Shown here one piece after another: positions 1 through 11,574 of a stretch of 64,000 nucleotides of DNA; position 1 is the stretch's first letter, and the number at the start of each line of letters is the position of its first letter. Source of the stretch: Paraspadella gotoi (Eukaryota > Chaetognatha); contig CM119265.1 of NCBI GenBank assembly GCA_051294375.1, positions 10,992,379-11,056,378 of the forward strand. Direction: 5' to 3'. The position numbers and the translations under genes were made by a program. The notes below the pieces were generated by a model. The model was not told the origin of the DNA, searched no databases, and saw nothing but the letters and a program-made list of their open reading frames with translations.

Positions 1-1080
1 TCCAATTGAATTTAATAAGTAGTAATCAGTACAATGAGAACTTCACACGCTTGCATTTTCAAATACTTTTATTTATGGACTGATGAGAGCTAATGAATTC
101 CTAGCCACGTTTATCTCTTTCAGTTATTGATTAAAAACATACGAGCCAATTAGTTAGCAAATGTAACATCTTTATAATACTGACAGGTAAGAGAACATAT
201 TTCTTAATAAAAACTAAGAACATGTGATTACAATCTGCTTAGCTTATAAATGAACGAATTGTAACATTGTTTTTTTTCAAATTAACTAACTATGAATGCT
301 AGATAAATTGTTAACAATTGTATATAGATATTTTTAAATGCATTCAACAGACTTAGTAATCAGACATCTCAGGAAATAATCCGATTTTATATTTCTTTTC
401 TTCTTCTATTCTCGCTTCTTGTGTATTCGTCCTTTTTGTTTGACAAACATTTTCCAAAAAATACTTTTAATAAACTATGTCAAACTACCTCTTATATTTA
501 TCTCTTTGTACATAGTTTATTTCTAAAGGTTTTCTTAATCTGTAGGCAATGCCTAATCTAGCTTAGAATCCTGTCATATTCTGATTTCTTTACTCCAATG
601 AGCTTGTTTGGATCGACTTTTCTTTCCTACCTCTTTTCTCAATCCTTCCTTCCATCCCCTGATCAAATAATTCCTTCCTTCTCTTTGACTTTGTACCTTA
701 TTATTTCTTTTTTACTGTTTTATATTTAGTCTTTTCTGAAAATGAGTCTTTTTTAATTATGCTATTTTCTTGATCTTCTACTGAGCTTCATCTTAAAACG
801 TCATCATAAATAAGCCTTTTTGACTCCCAAAATAAAACATGTCCTGCTACCCGTGAATGATTGTTAAGCTTTTTTTGAGACGAAAAACGACCGAGAAGGG
901 AGAAGACTCGGGAGTTCAATGCTCAGATTTGCTATTTTATTCTTTATGTACTATATTTCTGAGTACTACTTATATAAAATGATATTAAGTTATTATTCCA
1001 CATGGAGAGAAAACGTTATAAAAAAAATTTTGTGTATGAATTATGTCATTAACTGTAATATTTTATTATAAATTTTGAGT
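1..1080. other. AT-rich stretch without recognised gene
   Basis: I see no convincing exon, RNA gene or repeat boundary here. The sequence is AT-rich with short poly-A and poly-T runs and only short open frames. Confidence 0.5.
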
Positions 1081-1984
1081 GTGAACACATAGCAGGATTC
1101 TATCTATTATTCTCCCCCCATCCTTCTGCTCTACACGTTTCTCTCTCTCATCAAATCTGTCGATCTAGAAATATAAAGAAAGTCGATCGGTCGACATTTT
1201 TGCTTTTAGTGACTTAGCTTTGTTTATATATTTTATATATATACTTAATGGTAAGCCTATTTTTGTCAGTATATTGTAGCAATTGCATTTTAAAACTAAA
1301 ATATTGCAAATGACAAATTACATTCTACTGTTTATCATTGAAGAAAAAAGGCAATCACAAAAGTCGCATTACTATAGCAAACCTTAAAGAGAAGACTCTT
1401 AATAATTATTGTGGAAGTTATACACAAAAAAACTTTATTAATTTTGAATAATTCTCAATATAATTAATAATGTTATTATGCCTATTTTCTTATTTAACAT
1501 TTAAGCATTTTCGTGGAATTTACAAATTTGTAATGTTTTTTGTCGTCAATACTTCTCAAAAAAATTCATCACGAAACTTAGACGATTTAGACAAAAAAGA
1601 TTAAACGCGTTTCTTGAAGTATAATGAATAATTATGTCTGCTGATCAAACGATTTAAAAATAAAAAAATTGAATTCTAACATACTTCTTGCCACAATTAG
1701 TTATGCTGAAGAAGAAATGTTGAAAATCGGTAATTAATAAGGAAGTGCTATGACTTTTTATTTGTTAAATTAGAAAAAGAATTGTTAAGTGCTTTATGTT
1801 GAGTACATTACCGAAAGAGTGGACTTTTGATTAATGAGTTATTTTTAACAATACTTGAGAACTATAACGTGGCCATTTGTCAATGTGAGTGCAAATTAAA
1901 TTTTTACTATAATTGTGAAGTAAAAATTGAAAGATTATTGGAAAAAATCGATTTTTTAAAAGAAAATATGATAATGTAAGGAAA
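1081..1984. repeat. Diverged half of the 7-9 kb foldback element
   Basis: This stretch follows the order of motifs in the right arm of the foldback element at 8100-9110: a C/T-rich tract, a GTCTAGAAA-like motif, an AAGCATTTT...GGAATT motif and a later AAGTATAAT motif. It is much more diverged than the two arms are from each other. As at 9112, it runs straight into a copy of the LINE 3' end, so the arm and LINE junction was probably duplicated together. Confidence 0.5.
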
Positions 1985-3060
1985 GTTACGATGTGTTGAG
2001 AGAGCGAGGGCAGAAGATATCCTTGTATGAACGCTATATTTTAAAATGGGCCAACGGTTGTAAGTTAGTCATACCATCCTCAACCCCACATATGCCCTGG
2101 AACGAGCTCGTCAGGCCAAACATGCTAAGTATGAAGGCAAACTGCCGGCCGACGTTGGCTTCATCCCTTTGGTTGTCACTACCTTGGGGCATGGGACCTG
2201 GATGCTTTCTCAAACCTAAAAGACTTGCCAAACTCCAAGCAACGAATGCAGGCTTAGATATCGGCAAAACGTCTAAGCACTTTTTTGAGAGACTTTCTGT
2301 CTGCCTTCAGTGCAGAAGGGAACCTGCTTGCTTCCCGAAGTCCCGTGATTGAGTTGCCTCTCATGTGGACGGAGTTGCTTGACTTTGTCCCCTGATCTCT
2401 TTTTCTTTTTTATTTTCTTTTTTTGTTTACGTTTATTGTTGACATAAGATATTTTTGCAACCATTCCCGCAATTATTTGTTTGCTGTTTTCTTTTCAGAA
2501 AAAAAAAAGTAATTTAGATGAAGTATGAAGTATGAAGCTATATTTTATATTGGGCCTCTCCGGCGAACTGGTTTATGTAATTAAGAACATCTGGATGAAG
2601 TATAAATCTCTCCCAAAAGCTAGCTCAGGGTTGTACCTACAGTGACTACCCCATGTCACTACGACAAGTATTTCCCTGTCCAAGCTAATTGAGTTTAACC
2701 AGACTATCTCGAGACAAGTTTTAGGATTACCAGAGTATCTCATTTTACCTTTCATGTTCTCTTTTTCTCTCCCCCTCCCTCTTTCTCTCTCTCTCTCTTT
2801 CAAATGAAAATGAATGAATAAAAAATGAAGAAAAAAAGAATGAAGAAAAAAAAAAAAAAAAAAAACGCAAAACATCATTTGTATAAACTATCAATCAATC
2901 AGTAAAGACCAATGTCAATCATTTGATCAATTGATAGATGGATCAATCACTCAATCAACCAACCAATCAATCTATTGATAGATAAATCAATCACTAATCA
3001 ACCAGTCCAAGAATCATGTATGCAATTAATCAACACTCATTTATTCCTTAATATTCATGA
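1985..3060 (+). mobile_element. LINE 3' end, copy 1
   Basis: Nearly the same sequence recurs in the same orientation at 9149-10215, and its first 400 bases recur inverted inside 39831-40310 and 44556-45030. It holds the end of a reverse-transcriptase-type reading frame, then a T-rich 3' untranslated part with CTTTTCAG followed by an A run, then a (TCAA)n-like tail. Copies differ by small indels. The element is 5' truncated, as is usual for LINE insertions. The clade is not resolved. Confidence 0.6.
2061..2382 (+). pseudogene. LINE reverse transcriptase C-terminal fragment (broken)
   Basis: Read with frameshifts, this encodes NPTYALERARQAKHAKYEGK, then a segment containing FIPLVVTTFGAWDLDAF, then FFERLSVCLQ, ending at TGA 2380-2382. 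The pattern of a basic alanine-rich helix, an F-x-P-L-V-V-T-T-F-G motif and an F-x-x-R-L-S-V motif matches the thumb/C-terminal part of many invertebrate non-LTR retrotransposon polymerases (recognised from memory of the family). Several indels break the frame, so the copy is dead. The catalytic palm domain is missing. Confidence 0.55.
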
Positions 3061-3775
3061 ATCATAAATTGACAATAGAAAATCAGGCTGAAAAAATAGT
3101 CTAAGAATGTAGAGAGAGAGAGAGTGTGAAAGAGAATTGTCCTTTTTGGTATATTTTTCTCTATCTCGGCCAGTTTTTGAGAGCGGCAATTATTAAATCT
3201 ACTTTTCCAAATTTTTGTCACTTCTTTTTCAGTCTTAATGAACTTTTGAACGTCGCTCGTTGGAAAATGTTGTTTTAAGCGTTTTCGCGACTTCCTACTG
3301 TTTTTGTCACATTATTGCCACAATTTTTTGACCATATACGTAATATATTACTAGACTCGTCAGAACCCCTTTCTGACGGTGACACGTCGAACGCCTTGGC
3401 GCCAAAGCGTGAAATCAAGAAGTCTTTACAGAGAGAGAGAGAGAGAGAGAGAGAAAAGAAAGAAATATACTGATAACTGTTAATTCTTAAGTACGTATAC
3501 AGTCGTCTCTTTGTCATTTATCTGTAATTCTTTGTCTGAAAAATCAATAAAGTTGTAAATTTATGAGTGTAGGAAAAGAACAATAATTTCCTTTTACCCT
3601 TGTTCTATGAATTGCGCTGAATTTAATCATGCCCATGTTGATGCAACAGTTTATTGATTAATTGATGATTGACTGATGATTGGATGATAATATTGATTTA
3701 TTGATTGATGGATGGGATTGATTTATTGATAGCTGGAACCGGAAGTAGCTAACCGGGGAGCGTCTTCATTCGGAG
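3061..3775. other. Intergenic, GA tracts and (TGAT)n-like tail
   Basis: This holds two GA microsatellites (near 3110 and 3430) and a TGATTGAT-rich stretch at 3650-3735 that looks like an inverted copy of the simple tail of the LINE ends. No gene was recognised. Confidence 0.45.
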
Positions 3776-3779
3776 TTGC

Positions 3780-3959
3780 ATGGAGGCTCAAAAGGAAAAA
3801 TGCACCACCAGTTTTCTCTGCGGCGTCCAGCGGGCCTTCAGCGTCCTGCTCAGACTCTGCACCAGGGTCATCGTGGTGGGGACGAATCCAATATGGCCCA
3901 TTTTAAATATAGCGTTCATACAAGGATTCTTCTGCCCTCGCTCTCTCAACACATCGTAA
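3780..3959 (+). CDS. Short unidentified ORF with hydrophobic stretch, possible first exon
   Basis: An ATG at 3780 opens a 59-codon frame starting MEAQKEKCTTSFLCGVQ and containing a hydrophobic run (VIVVGTNPIWPILNIAFI); it stops at 3957-3959. A GTAACT just before the stop could be a splice donor. The last 75 bases (about 3888-3960) also occur, inverted, at the start of both LINE-end copies (near 1987 and 9150). This is therefore either a repeat-derived frame or an exon fragment picked up by the repeat. I do not recognise the protein. Confidence 0.25.
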   Translation: MEAQKEKCTTSFLCGVQRAFSVLLRLCTRVIVVGTNPIWPILNIAFIQGFFCPRSLNTS

Positions 3960-3984
3960 CTTTAACCTTTTTACATTATTCATC

Positions 3985-4150
3985 TTCTATTTTTTGTGCA
4001 GATCTGCTTGCCAGACCGACTAATTCCTCTTTTTCGGTCCGCCCCTCAATCTTGCGGGCATTCACTTATATCATGTCAGAACATGAATTATGATAAATTA
4101 TGCAAAAAAAAAAACGATGTCCGTCCGTCTGCTGTCGCTCAGTCCGCATA
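3985..4150 (-). repeat. Dispersed repeat R1, minus copy
   Basis: Inverted relative to the copies at 18862, 51895 and 59280. It shares the sequence around GGTCCGCCCCTCAATCTT, the ATCATGTCAGAACAT motif, a poly-A run and the GTCCGTCCGTC tandem motif. Confidence 0.55.
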
Positions 4151-4194
4151 ATGATTAGCTCGATAATAATAGTTTTGACTGATGACTAAAAGAA

Positions 4195-4345
4195 AATGAC
4201 ACGTCTAAAACTATTTCCTTGTAAATGCTAATAAACTGCTCAGAATTTTAGTTCAATTCTGACAACATCTCACAACCCTTTTGAGTATGTATATCTAATT
4301 TTAAGAAGATGTACTAGCTATATTCCGAAGTTATGCGAAGCTTTA
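4195..4345 (-). repeat. Dispersed repeat R6 fragment
   Basis: Reverse-complement match to 26060-26190: the stretch with ACACGTCTAAAA, AATGCTAATAAA, GACAACATCTCA and TTTTGAGTATGTATAT is recognisable in the same order. Confidence 0.45.
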
Positions 4346-4378
4346 AAAAATGTCCGATTAATTTTAACTGCCAATGGG

Positions 4379-4382
<4 letters not shown>

Positions 4383-4409
<27 letters not shown>

Positions 4410-4500
4410 CTGAAAAGAAAAAGAGCAAACCAAATTAATTGGCGGGATGGTTGCAAAAATATATTATGTAAGACAATAAACGAGAATAATAAATGATCAA
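4383..4500 (-). mobile_element. LINE 3' terminus with poly-A tail, minus orientation
   Basis: A poly-T run (4383-4409) is followed by CTGAAAAGAAAAAGAGCAAA and a GGTTGCAA motif. This is the inverted 3' end seen at the ends of the LINE copies near 2490, 9650, 39722 and 44440. Only the last 100 bases or so are present, so it is a strongly 5' truncated insertion. Confidence 0.5.
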
Positions 4501-4573
4501 GTTAATTAAGCGTGATATTTATTTGTTAATGTAATGATCATCTTTGTGAAGAAGACAGTGAAATTATTTATGA

Positions 4574-4674
4574 TGTGTTAATGACAGGAACCGGTTCAAT
4601 ATATAGCGTCCTGAGGCTTCGGATCGAGGCTGTAACACCATGTTACGGCGGGTTAAGCGCCCCGTCGCTCTTAA

Positions 4675-4707
<33 letters not shown>

Positions 4708-4832
4708 ATAAAAAACTGGCGCCAGACGACCACCGGGGGCTAGAACCCGCGGACTCTTTGGGGTTGGGAGGCGAATGACGTTGTGCCGGCACACAGTGGC
4801 CGCTGATGAAACGGGTTGGGGATTTAGTCACC
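4574..4832 (-). mobile_element. tRNA-derived SINE, minus copy with internal A-run
   Basis: Inverted relative to the SINE at 17931 and 63452: it shares the CTTCGGATC...GCTGTAACACCATGTTAC block, GGGTTAAGCGC, GACCACCGGG and the box-B-like GGCTAGAACCC (inverse of GGGTTCTAGCC). A run of about 28 A (with flanking TAA/ATAATA) at about 4676-4712 sits where the other copies read CTTAACTG, probably a secondary expansion. Confidence 0.7.
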
Positions 4833-4869
4833 ATGACTTGCATTTACATTTAATGATAACATAAGAAGC

Positions 4870-5500
4870 GATAATCATTAGTGAACAGGTTTTTTTTGCG
4901 TAATGGTTTTGCCAGAATCATAAGTGGCGTCGTCGTCGTCGTCGTTGCGCGTTCAAATTTGATAGATCTTCTTTTATTTTAATTTGGGTGTATGAAGCTG
5001 ATTATTATAGTACAGCTTCTAGATCTTCATTGATGGTGGGCTTAAATTGGGTCAGGAACAATTATTAAATGTTGTTTTCCTCTCGTTTGTTATTTTGTTT
5101 TTCTCCTCGTCTGCTTTTCTCTTTTTAAATTTAAATGCAGCTCTCAAGTACTCTGTCTCTCTTTGTCACGTGCTGATTCATCGGAAAAAACAAAACGACC
5201 ATGCTTGCAGGGGCTCTTTCTTTTTTTTTTGCCTCTCGCTCTTTTTTTTCCTACTGCTCTGCTGCTGCTGCCTTTTTGAGTCCTGGCAGGCTGGAGGCGT
5301 GCCCTCTTCTGCAGGGGGCTCTTTTCTTTTTCTCTCTTTTCTTTCACTGCTGCTGTATGCTGCTGCTTTTTGGATTGTTTCTTTTTCTTTTTCGTCATTT
5401 TCCTCTCGTCTCTCTCAGCCTTTTTTATTAGAAAAAAATTGAATTAGGATTGAACTCGTAAAATTGAGGCATCCGGCATGTCGTGTATGTTATCATTTTG
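4870..5500 (-). repeat. Composite GA-rich repeat R2/R3, minus copy
   Basis: The inverse of the family at 14498-16450, 36400-36930 and 59576-59940: the (GTC)n run near 4930, a GTGTATGAAGCTGA motif, CTGCTGCTG clusters with CCTGCAGGGGCT-like motifs, then AATTAGGATTGAACTCGTAAAA and the TATGTTATCATTTTGCTA motif. The C/T-rich core gives long but meaningless open frames. Confidence 0.55.
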
Positions 5501-5529
5501 CTAGTCGCAACAGTCGGGTTTTATTTCGT

Positions 5530-5750
5530 TTTTGTTAGTCCGGATTCTGCTTTCAGCAGATCCGATGACTTTATACTTCACGTTTTAACTTTGTGTCAAT
5601 CCCGTTTCGGTCCGCCCCTCTGTGTCATATCGGATCTTTTGTCGAGCATTCATTATATATGTCAGAAGAAAAATAAACATCGAATTTGATTATGTAATTA
5701 TGCAAAAAAAATGAAAAATGTCCATCGTCTGTTTTGTTCTTTGGTCCGTC
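5530..5750 (-). repeat. Dispersed repeat R1, minus copy
   Basis: It begins with a hairpin-like TCTGCTTTCAGCAGATCCGA and continues with GGTCCGCCCCTCTGTGTC, a GTCAGAA motif and a poly-A run, which is the R1 order inverted. Confidence 0.5.
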
Positions 5751-5809
5751 CCCAGCATTCTCGCACTGGAAACGGAAATTCATCGAAATACTTTCGATTA
5801 TCCTGGCTC

Positions 5810-5834
5810 NNNNNNNNNNNNNNNNNNNNNNNNN
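5810..5834. other. Assembly gap (25 N)
   Basis: Run of N. The CD20-like fragment starts directly after it, so part of that fragment may be missing in the gap. Confidence 0.99.
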
Positions 5835-6112
5835 GTGTCTTGCAAATCGCCTCCCTCGTCGTCGTGCACGAATAACGAACTTAGAAGGTCGCGGATAAAT
5901 TTGGAATGTCACCGATATACTACAACTGCACAGATACTTAACTTTTTTATGGAAGAACCTGCCATCTGGGGAGCAAAGAATTGAAAGCACTCACCTTTAC
6001 CTTTTTGTAGGTCTGTCTCCACGGAGCTTCCGGGATCTGGTGTGGTATCATTATCGCATCTGCGGAGCTCTCGCGTTGTGGCGCCGCTTCGCAGAGATCC
6101 AACCCCTTGGTA
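5835..6112 (+). pseudogene. CD20-like four-transmembrane gene fragment, plus strand
   Basis: Directly after the gap the sequence encodes VLQIASLVVVHE, resembling the end of the second membrane helix of the gene at 37463 (GVQIAALIFAHRE). After an acceptor-like CTTTTTGTAG near 6011 comes GASGIWCGIII, the family signature G-x-G-I-W-C-G, then an ICGALAL segment that needs a frame change, and a donor GTAAGT at about 6111. The loop between the two helices is interrupted and no other exons follow, so it looks like a relic. It is the only family member seen on the plus strand. Confidence 0.45.
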
Positions 6113-6259
6113 AGTATTATTACATAAGCAACAATGAAGAATCACCATTTGGTGATGGCTCGCCTATTCCTGGATATTGGGATTAAAGAGCCGAAATCAA
6201 TGAAGGGTATAGGTTTCCACACTGATGACTTCCCATTGTAAATAAGATAAAAAATATCA

Positions 6260-6545
6260 AAAAAGAAATAATTAAAAAGTAGGATAATTTTCATTAAAGT
6301 ATTTTAAAATTATATTCCTAACATACTCTGGAGTGAATAAACGGGACTTTGGAGAGTCTTGATTGAAAGCTTGCAGGGACCTACTATGTTAATTATCTTT
6401 TAAAGTGAAGGAGGCCTTAAACCACCAAAGCCTGTCCAAAGTCAGGGGCAAGATAGCTTATTTTATTAAATGAATGGATAATTTTTATATTGGTTGTACC
6501 AATTTCATAAAGGTTCCCCTATAGACTAGAGTTATTATTATATTA
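6260..6545 (-). repeat. Dispersed repeat R7
   Basis: Reverse-complement match to 61780-62060: shared blocks include GAGTGAATAAACG, GAAAGCTTGCAGGGACCT, GGCCTTAAACCACCAAAGCC, TGTCCAAAGT and TTGGTTGTACCAATTTCATA. A shorter piece occurs near 37560-37625. Confidence 0.6.
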
Positions 6546-6949
6546 TTATAAAAAGAGATTAAGACAAGGATTCTAAATAAATAAATTTTTGTAAATTAGA
6601 TCATCCAAGGCCGAGATATGGCATTTTTAAATTGTAAAGAGAAAAAAATACCCCTTTTTCAAACCCCAATAAAAACATGTACAATAAAAATATCTCTTTA
6701 ATATTTTAAAGATAGGTAATATTTTCATTCAAATTAACAGTCTTTAAGTTTCAGATCAATCGGAAAACTTTTACTATTAAATCTTTAAGGAGAAAGTTAA
6801 TTTTTGAAAAAAAATAGATAGATGAATAATGTAAAAAGGTTAAAGTTACCACGGTTCCCTAGACACCCCAAAAAAGGAAAATAGAAATAACCCATTTTTG
6901 AAACACAAAAAAATGAAAAAATATAATGTTTTTACTACATCGTAGTGAA
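6546..6949. other. AT-rich stretch without recognised gene
   Basis: Only AT-rich sequence with short A runs; no exon or structured repeat identified. Confidence 0.4.
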
Positions 6950-9112
6950 GTCGAAAAATTCTGATCCAAGCAAGTTTTTTTATTGAATTTTAAAGTTTGT
7001 TATAATTTTTCATACAAAATGAGAAACTAATCAACGACTTTTGTCCATTCTTTGTCAAATTTTACTTTCTTTATATTAATCATTATCGACTGAAAGAGAG
7101 CTTTAATTTGAACTCTTCTCATAAGCCTACGATTATTCGTTCTCAAGTTATATTAAAAATAACTCAATTTTATTACAAAAATAGTAACCATTTTATAATT
7201 ACTACATGAAAGACTTAATCAAATTCTTATTTAATAAAAAAACTATAGAAATGCTACATACAATTGCTTAGCTTCAAAATTAACCTAATTTTAAATTTTT
7301 TTCAAGCAATAACTACTATGAAATGCTATGTATAAAATTGTTAAATTTCTATATATATAGTTTTAAAAAAATTTAACATCAAGCAAGAGCATAATTAGTA
7401 ATATTATACATCCAAAAAGAATCCGCATTTATGATCTTTTTTTGAGTCTAATCTCAGTTCTCTGTGAGAAATTCGTTTTGAGATATTGACAAAAACAATT
7501 CCTCACAAAATGCTTATAAAGTAAAAAAATATTCAAAAATATTAATATTTGAGTCAATTTTCGATAATTTTATCATAAAAGGTTTTAATTGATAGGAAAT
7601 ATGCCAATAATTAATTAATTTCATATTTATAAAGATTTTTTAATCAAACATGACTTGTGTGATCGCCTTTTTTCTCCAAAAATAGACAAAATAAAATTGT
7701 GATTTGTCTATTTTTTGCTAATATTTTAAGCTTTTAATATTAGAATTCTTACTGAAAAATGATATTAATAAAAAATAATGGCTATTTCTGATCTAACGAG
7801 CTATCATACTTTAAATATCATAAAAAATAAGTATTATGAAGTCAAAATGAAAAAAAATGTCAGTACCGAAATCGATTTTTAGTAATCTTCTTAGAGAGAG
7901 AAAGAGAGAGGAAAAGGAGAGAGAGGGGGGAGGGAGATAAAGATAGAAAGCCTTATTATTATATTATATTACTATATTATACTATACTATATTATATTAA
8001 TATATTATATTATTACTATATTTATTCACAAGTGAGAGACGAATTAAAAAATATTTTGAATTATATTTCATTAAACTTTATTTTGTCTAAATTTAATTTT
8101 AAATATTTTTAAGTTTGAACACACATAAAGGTCCCCCCTTCTCTCTCTCATTTTCGTCTAGAAAATAAAAAATCGATTTCGGTACTGACATTTTTTTTTT
8201 CATTTTGACTTCATAATACTTATTTTTTATGATATTTTAATAGCTATGATAGCTGCCTAGAATCAGAAATAGCCATATTTTTATTATATCATTTTCTTCA
8301 GTAAGAATTCTAATATTAAAAGCTTAAAATATTAGCAAAAAATAGACAAATTACAATTTTATTTGTATATTTTGAAGAAAAAAAGGCGATCCACAGTCAT
8401 GTTGATTATAAAACCTTTAAATATGAAATTTAATTTATTATTGGAATATTTTTCTATCAATTAAAACCTTTATTATGATAAAATCTATCTGAAATTGACT
8501 CAAATATTAAATATTAATTATTATTTTTTTTACTTTTTAAGCATTTTGTGGAATTGTTTTTGTTCAATATCTCAAAAACGAATTATCACAGAGAACTGAG
8601 ATTAGACTCAAAGAAAGATCATAAAATGAGGTTTCTTTGGAAGTATAATATTACTAATTATGCTCTTGCTTGATGTTAAAAACTATTTAAAATATATATA
8701 TAAAATTTTAACAATTTTATACATAGCATTTCATAGTAGTTATTGGTTGGAAGAAAAATTTAAAATTAGGTTAATTTTGAAGCTAAGCAATTGTATGTTT
8801 ACATTTCTATAGTTTTTTATTAAATAAAGAATGATTAAGTTCTTTCATGTAGTAATTAACAAAATGGTTACTATTTTTTGTAATTAAATTGAGTTATTTT
8901 TAATAATAACTGAGAACGAATAATCGTAGGCTTATGAGAGTGAGTTCAAATTAAAGCTCTCTTTCAGTAGATAATGATTGATATAAAGAAAGTAAAATTT
9001 GACAAAGAATGACAAAGTCGTTGATTAGTTTCTCATTATTTTGTATGAAAAATTATAACAAAACTTTAAAATTCATTTAAAAAAAAAACTGCTTGGATCA
9101 GATTCGATTCTT
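6950..9112. mobile_element. Foldback element with ~0.9 kb inverted arms
   Basis: The left arm (about 6950-7880) and right arm (about 8165-9112) are reverse complements. Outer ends pair as CTGATCCAAGCAAG with CTGCTTGGATCAG; further in, GAGAAACTAATCAACGACTT pairs with its complement near 9025; the inner ends pair around GTCAGTACCGAAATCGATTT (7860) and its complement near 8175. The roughly 280-base centre is GA- and TATTA-rich. No transposase frame is present, so it is a non-autonomous foldback or very large MITE. I could not fix its target duplication. Confidence 0.75.
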
Positions 9113-9148
9113 TGGATATCAATCAATGATATTTTTGGTGTCTAACTG

Positions 9149-10215
9149 TTACGATGTGTTGAGAGAGCGAGGGCAGAAGATATCCTTGTATGAACGCTAT
9201 ATTTTAAAATGGGCCAACGGTTGTGTAGTCATACCATCCTCAACCCCACATATGCCCTGGAACGAGCTCGTCAGGCCAAACACTGCTAAGTATGAAGGCA
9301 AACTGCCGGCCGACGTTGGCTTCATCCCTTTGGTTGTCACTACCTTGGGGCATGGGACCTGGATGCTTTCTCAAACCTAAAAGACTTTGCCAAACTCCAA
9401 GCAACGAATGCAGGCTTAGATATCGGCAAAACGTCTAAGCACTTTTTTGAGAGACTTTCTGTCTGCCTTCAGTGCAGAATGGGAACCTGCTTGCTTCCCG
9501 AAGTCCCGTGATTAGTTGCCGTCTCATGTGGACGGAGTTGCTTGACTTTGTCCCCTGATCTCTTTTCTTTTTTATTTCTTTTTTTGTTTACGTTTATTTT
9601 GACATAAGATATTTTTGCAACCATTCCCGCAATTATTTGTTTGCTGTTTTCTTTTCAGAAAAAAAAAAGTAATTAGAACATTTAGATGAAGTATGAAGTA
9701 TATTATTTTATATTGGGCCCTCCGGCGAACTGGTTGTATGTAATTAGAAACATCTGGATGAAGTATAAAAACATCTCCCAAAAGCTAGCGCTCAGGGCTT
9801 GTACCTACAGTGACTACCCCATGTCACTGACCAAGTATTTCCCTGTCCAAGCTAATATGAGTTTAACCAGACTATCTCGAGACAAGTTTTAGGATTACCA
9901 GAGTATCTCATTTTACCTCTTTCATGTTCTCTTTTTCTCTCCCCCTCCCTCTTTCTCTCTCTCTTTCAAATGAAAATGAATGAATAAAAAATGAAGAAAA
10001 GAATGAAGAAAAAAAAAAAATAAAAAAAAAACGCAAAACATCATTTTATAAACTATCAATCAATCAGTAAAAGGACCAATAAGTCAATCATTTGATCAAT
10101 TGATAGATGGATCAATCACTCAATCAACCAACCAATCAATCTATTGATAGATAAATCAATCACTAATCAATCAGTCCAAGAATCATGTATGCAATTAATC
10201 AAACACTCATTTATT
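9149..10215 (+). mobile_element. LINE 3' end, copy 2
   Basis: Near-identical to 1985-3060, including the T-rich 3' part, the CTTTTCAG plus A-run, the C/T-rich tract and the (TCAA)n-like tail. The polymerase remnant (about 9224-9545, stop TGA 9543-9545) again has indels. The shared left junction TTACGATGTGTTGAGAGAGC starts both copies. Confidence 0.6.
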
Positions 10216-10383
10216 CCTATTCTGGAAAATTTGGAGAAAAACGATGAACCATGCATCTTTAAACACCAATTAATTAGCAAAAAATTTATTAATTTTAGAT
10301 TTTGTGATTAAACTTTCTTTCGTTGTGTTTGGGTTATTTGAGATTAAAGACGAAATCTTTTACATCAACGATTTTTATTTTTA

Positions 10384-10432
10384 AAGGTGCATACAAGTTT
10401 CGGCTTTCATTCAAGCCTTCATCAGTGCTTTG
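10384..10432 (-). ncRNA. Hammerhead ribozyme-like motif in Penelope terminal repeat
   Basis: On the minus strand: CTGATGA (plus 10419-10425), a stem II hairpin GGCTT/AAGCC, GAAAC, a two-base loop and GTA before the predicted cut, with flanking GCA/TGC forming stem I. It is the inverted twin of the motif at 13515-13568. Helix III is minimal (2 bp), as reported for hammerheads of Penelope-like elements. An extra A lies between CTGATGA and stem II. Confidence 0.65.
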
Positions 10433-11332
10433 TCAATTCACAATTTGATCTTTTTTAAATTGACTTTGGGAGAGAGAGAGAGAAGAAATGGCCAACAAAG
10501 ATGTGAGACAGTACAGTGGAGAAATGTGAGGACAGGTTTAAGAGAGATAGAGAGAGAATGTGAGAGAAAAGAAATTAAATTTTGTGAGTGAGAGAGAGAG
10601 ACAGAGAAGCAGAGGTTAACAATTGGTATGAAAATACATTAGATAATGTACAACAATAGTAAATTTAATAAATAAGTAAACAGACTTAAACAAACTAAAT
10701 GATTTAAATTAATTCAGATTAAAATAAAGTGAATAAAGAAATGAAATTTAGATGAAATGGAAATAAGGATGTTGAGGGATAGGTAAGTGAAAGAGTAAGT
10801 GAAAAATAAGAAAAAGAAAAAGCTCAAAATGAGCTGGCCCCCCCCGGGTCAACAATGGGGGATGCTGGCGATGTGGTCGGGTCATTGGTTTGTCATAGGC
10901 TGAGCGGCTATTGTGGTGGAGAGCGACATGGACGGGTCCGGTAGAGACCCAGGCGGAAAAAGGCCAAGTGCAACTCGAATATCTCTCTCTATCTCTCTTA
11001 AACCTGTCCTCACTAGGCCGGAACAGGTTGAAAACTAGAAGTTCTCTCAAATAAATAATGGTAAAGTGACTGTTAGAGAATATGAAAATAAAAATAATTT
11101 AAGAAAAATATTTTATTAATAAGCGCACGGAAGCATTTAAAGATTAATTTTATTCTATTATTAAAGTTAAAAAATTTTTTGAAATTTTTCAATTTTTTTT
11201 AATGGATTCTGATAGAGCTTTAAAAGTTAGATAAAGGTTATTAATAAATTTTTATATGATAATCCTTTCTTTTCGTTGTAAATGATTAGAGAAAAACAAA
11301 GTTTTATTAGTTTCAACGAATTTGTTTTTATT

Positions 11333-11368
11333 GGAAAACAGACATGTTTCGGCTTTGGTTTTCAAGCT
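11333..11368 (-). ncRNA. Truncated hammerhead-like motif
   Basis: Minus strand: the 3' half (CTTGAAAACCAAAGCC, GAAAC, ATGTC) is intact and matches 12934-12958, but the CTGAAGA half is replaced by unrelated sequence at the junction near 11369. It should be inactive and marks where the inner element is truncated. Confidence 0.55.
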
Positions 11369-11574
11369 AGAGAGGTAGGTATCGGCCGCGCCGTGGGCAG
11401 TGGCCAACCAGGGGCTGCCCAAGTAACCGCTGACGCAGTTTCTTCTCCCGCCCCCAGGGGGAAGAAAGGGTACTTGCTGCTGAAGAGCCGACGCGCGCCA
11501 CCACAGCGCAAGTGGAAGATAGGCAGAAGCGCCCAAGGAACGTGGGTCACTTTCCCTCCCCTACCACCAGGGGA

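Noticed and set aside
3340-3517. 80-codon minus-strand frame with GA-repeat-derived Ser/Leu run
   Set aside because: Half of it is microsatellite translation and the rest has no recognisable motif.
5047-5442. 131-codon plus-strand frame rich in Phe, Leu and Ser with Cys clusters
   Set aside because: It is the inverse strand of the GCAGCAG/GA-rich repeat R2/R3, found in several other places without an open frame.
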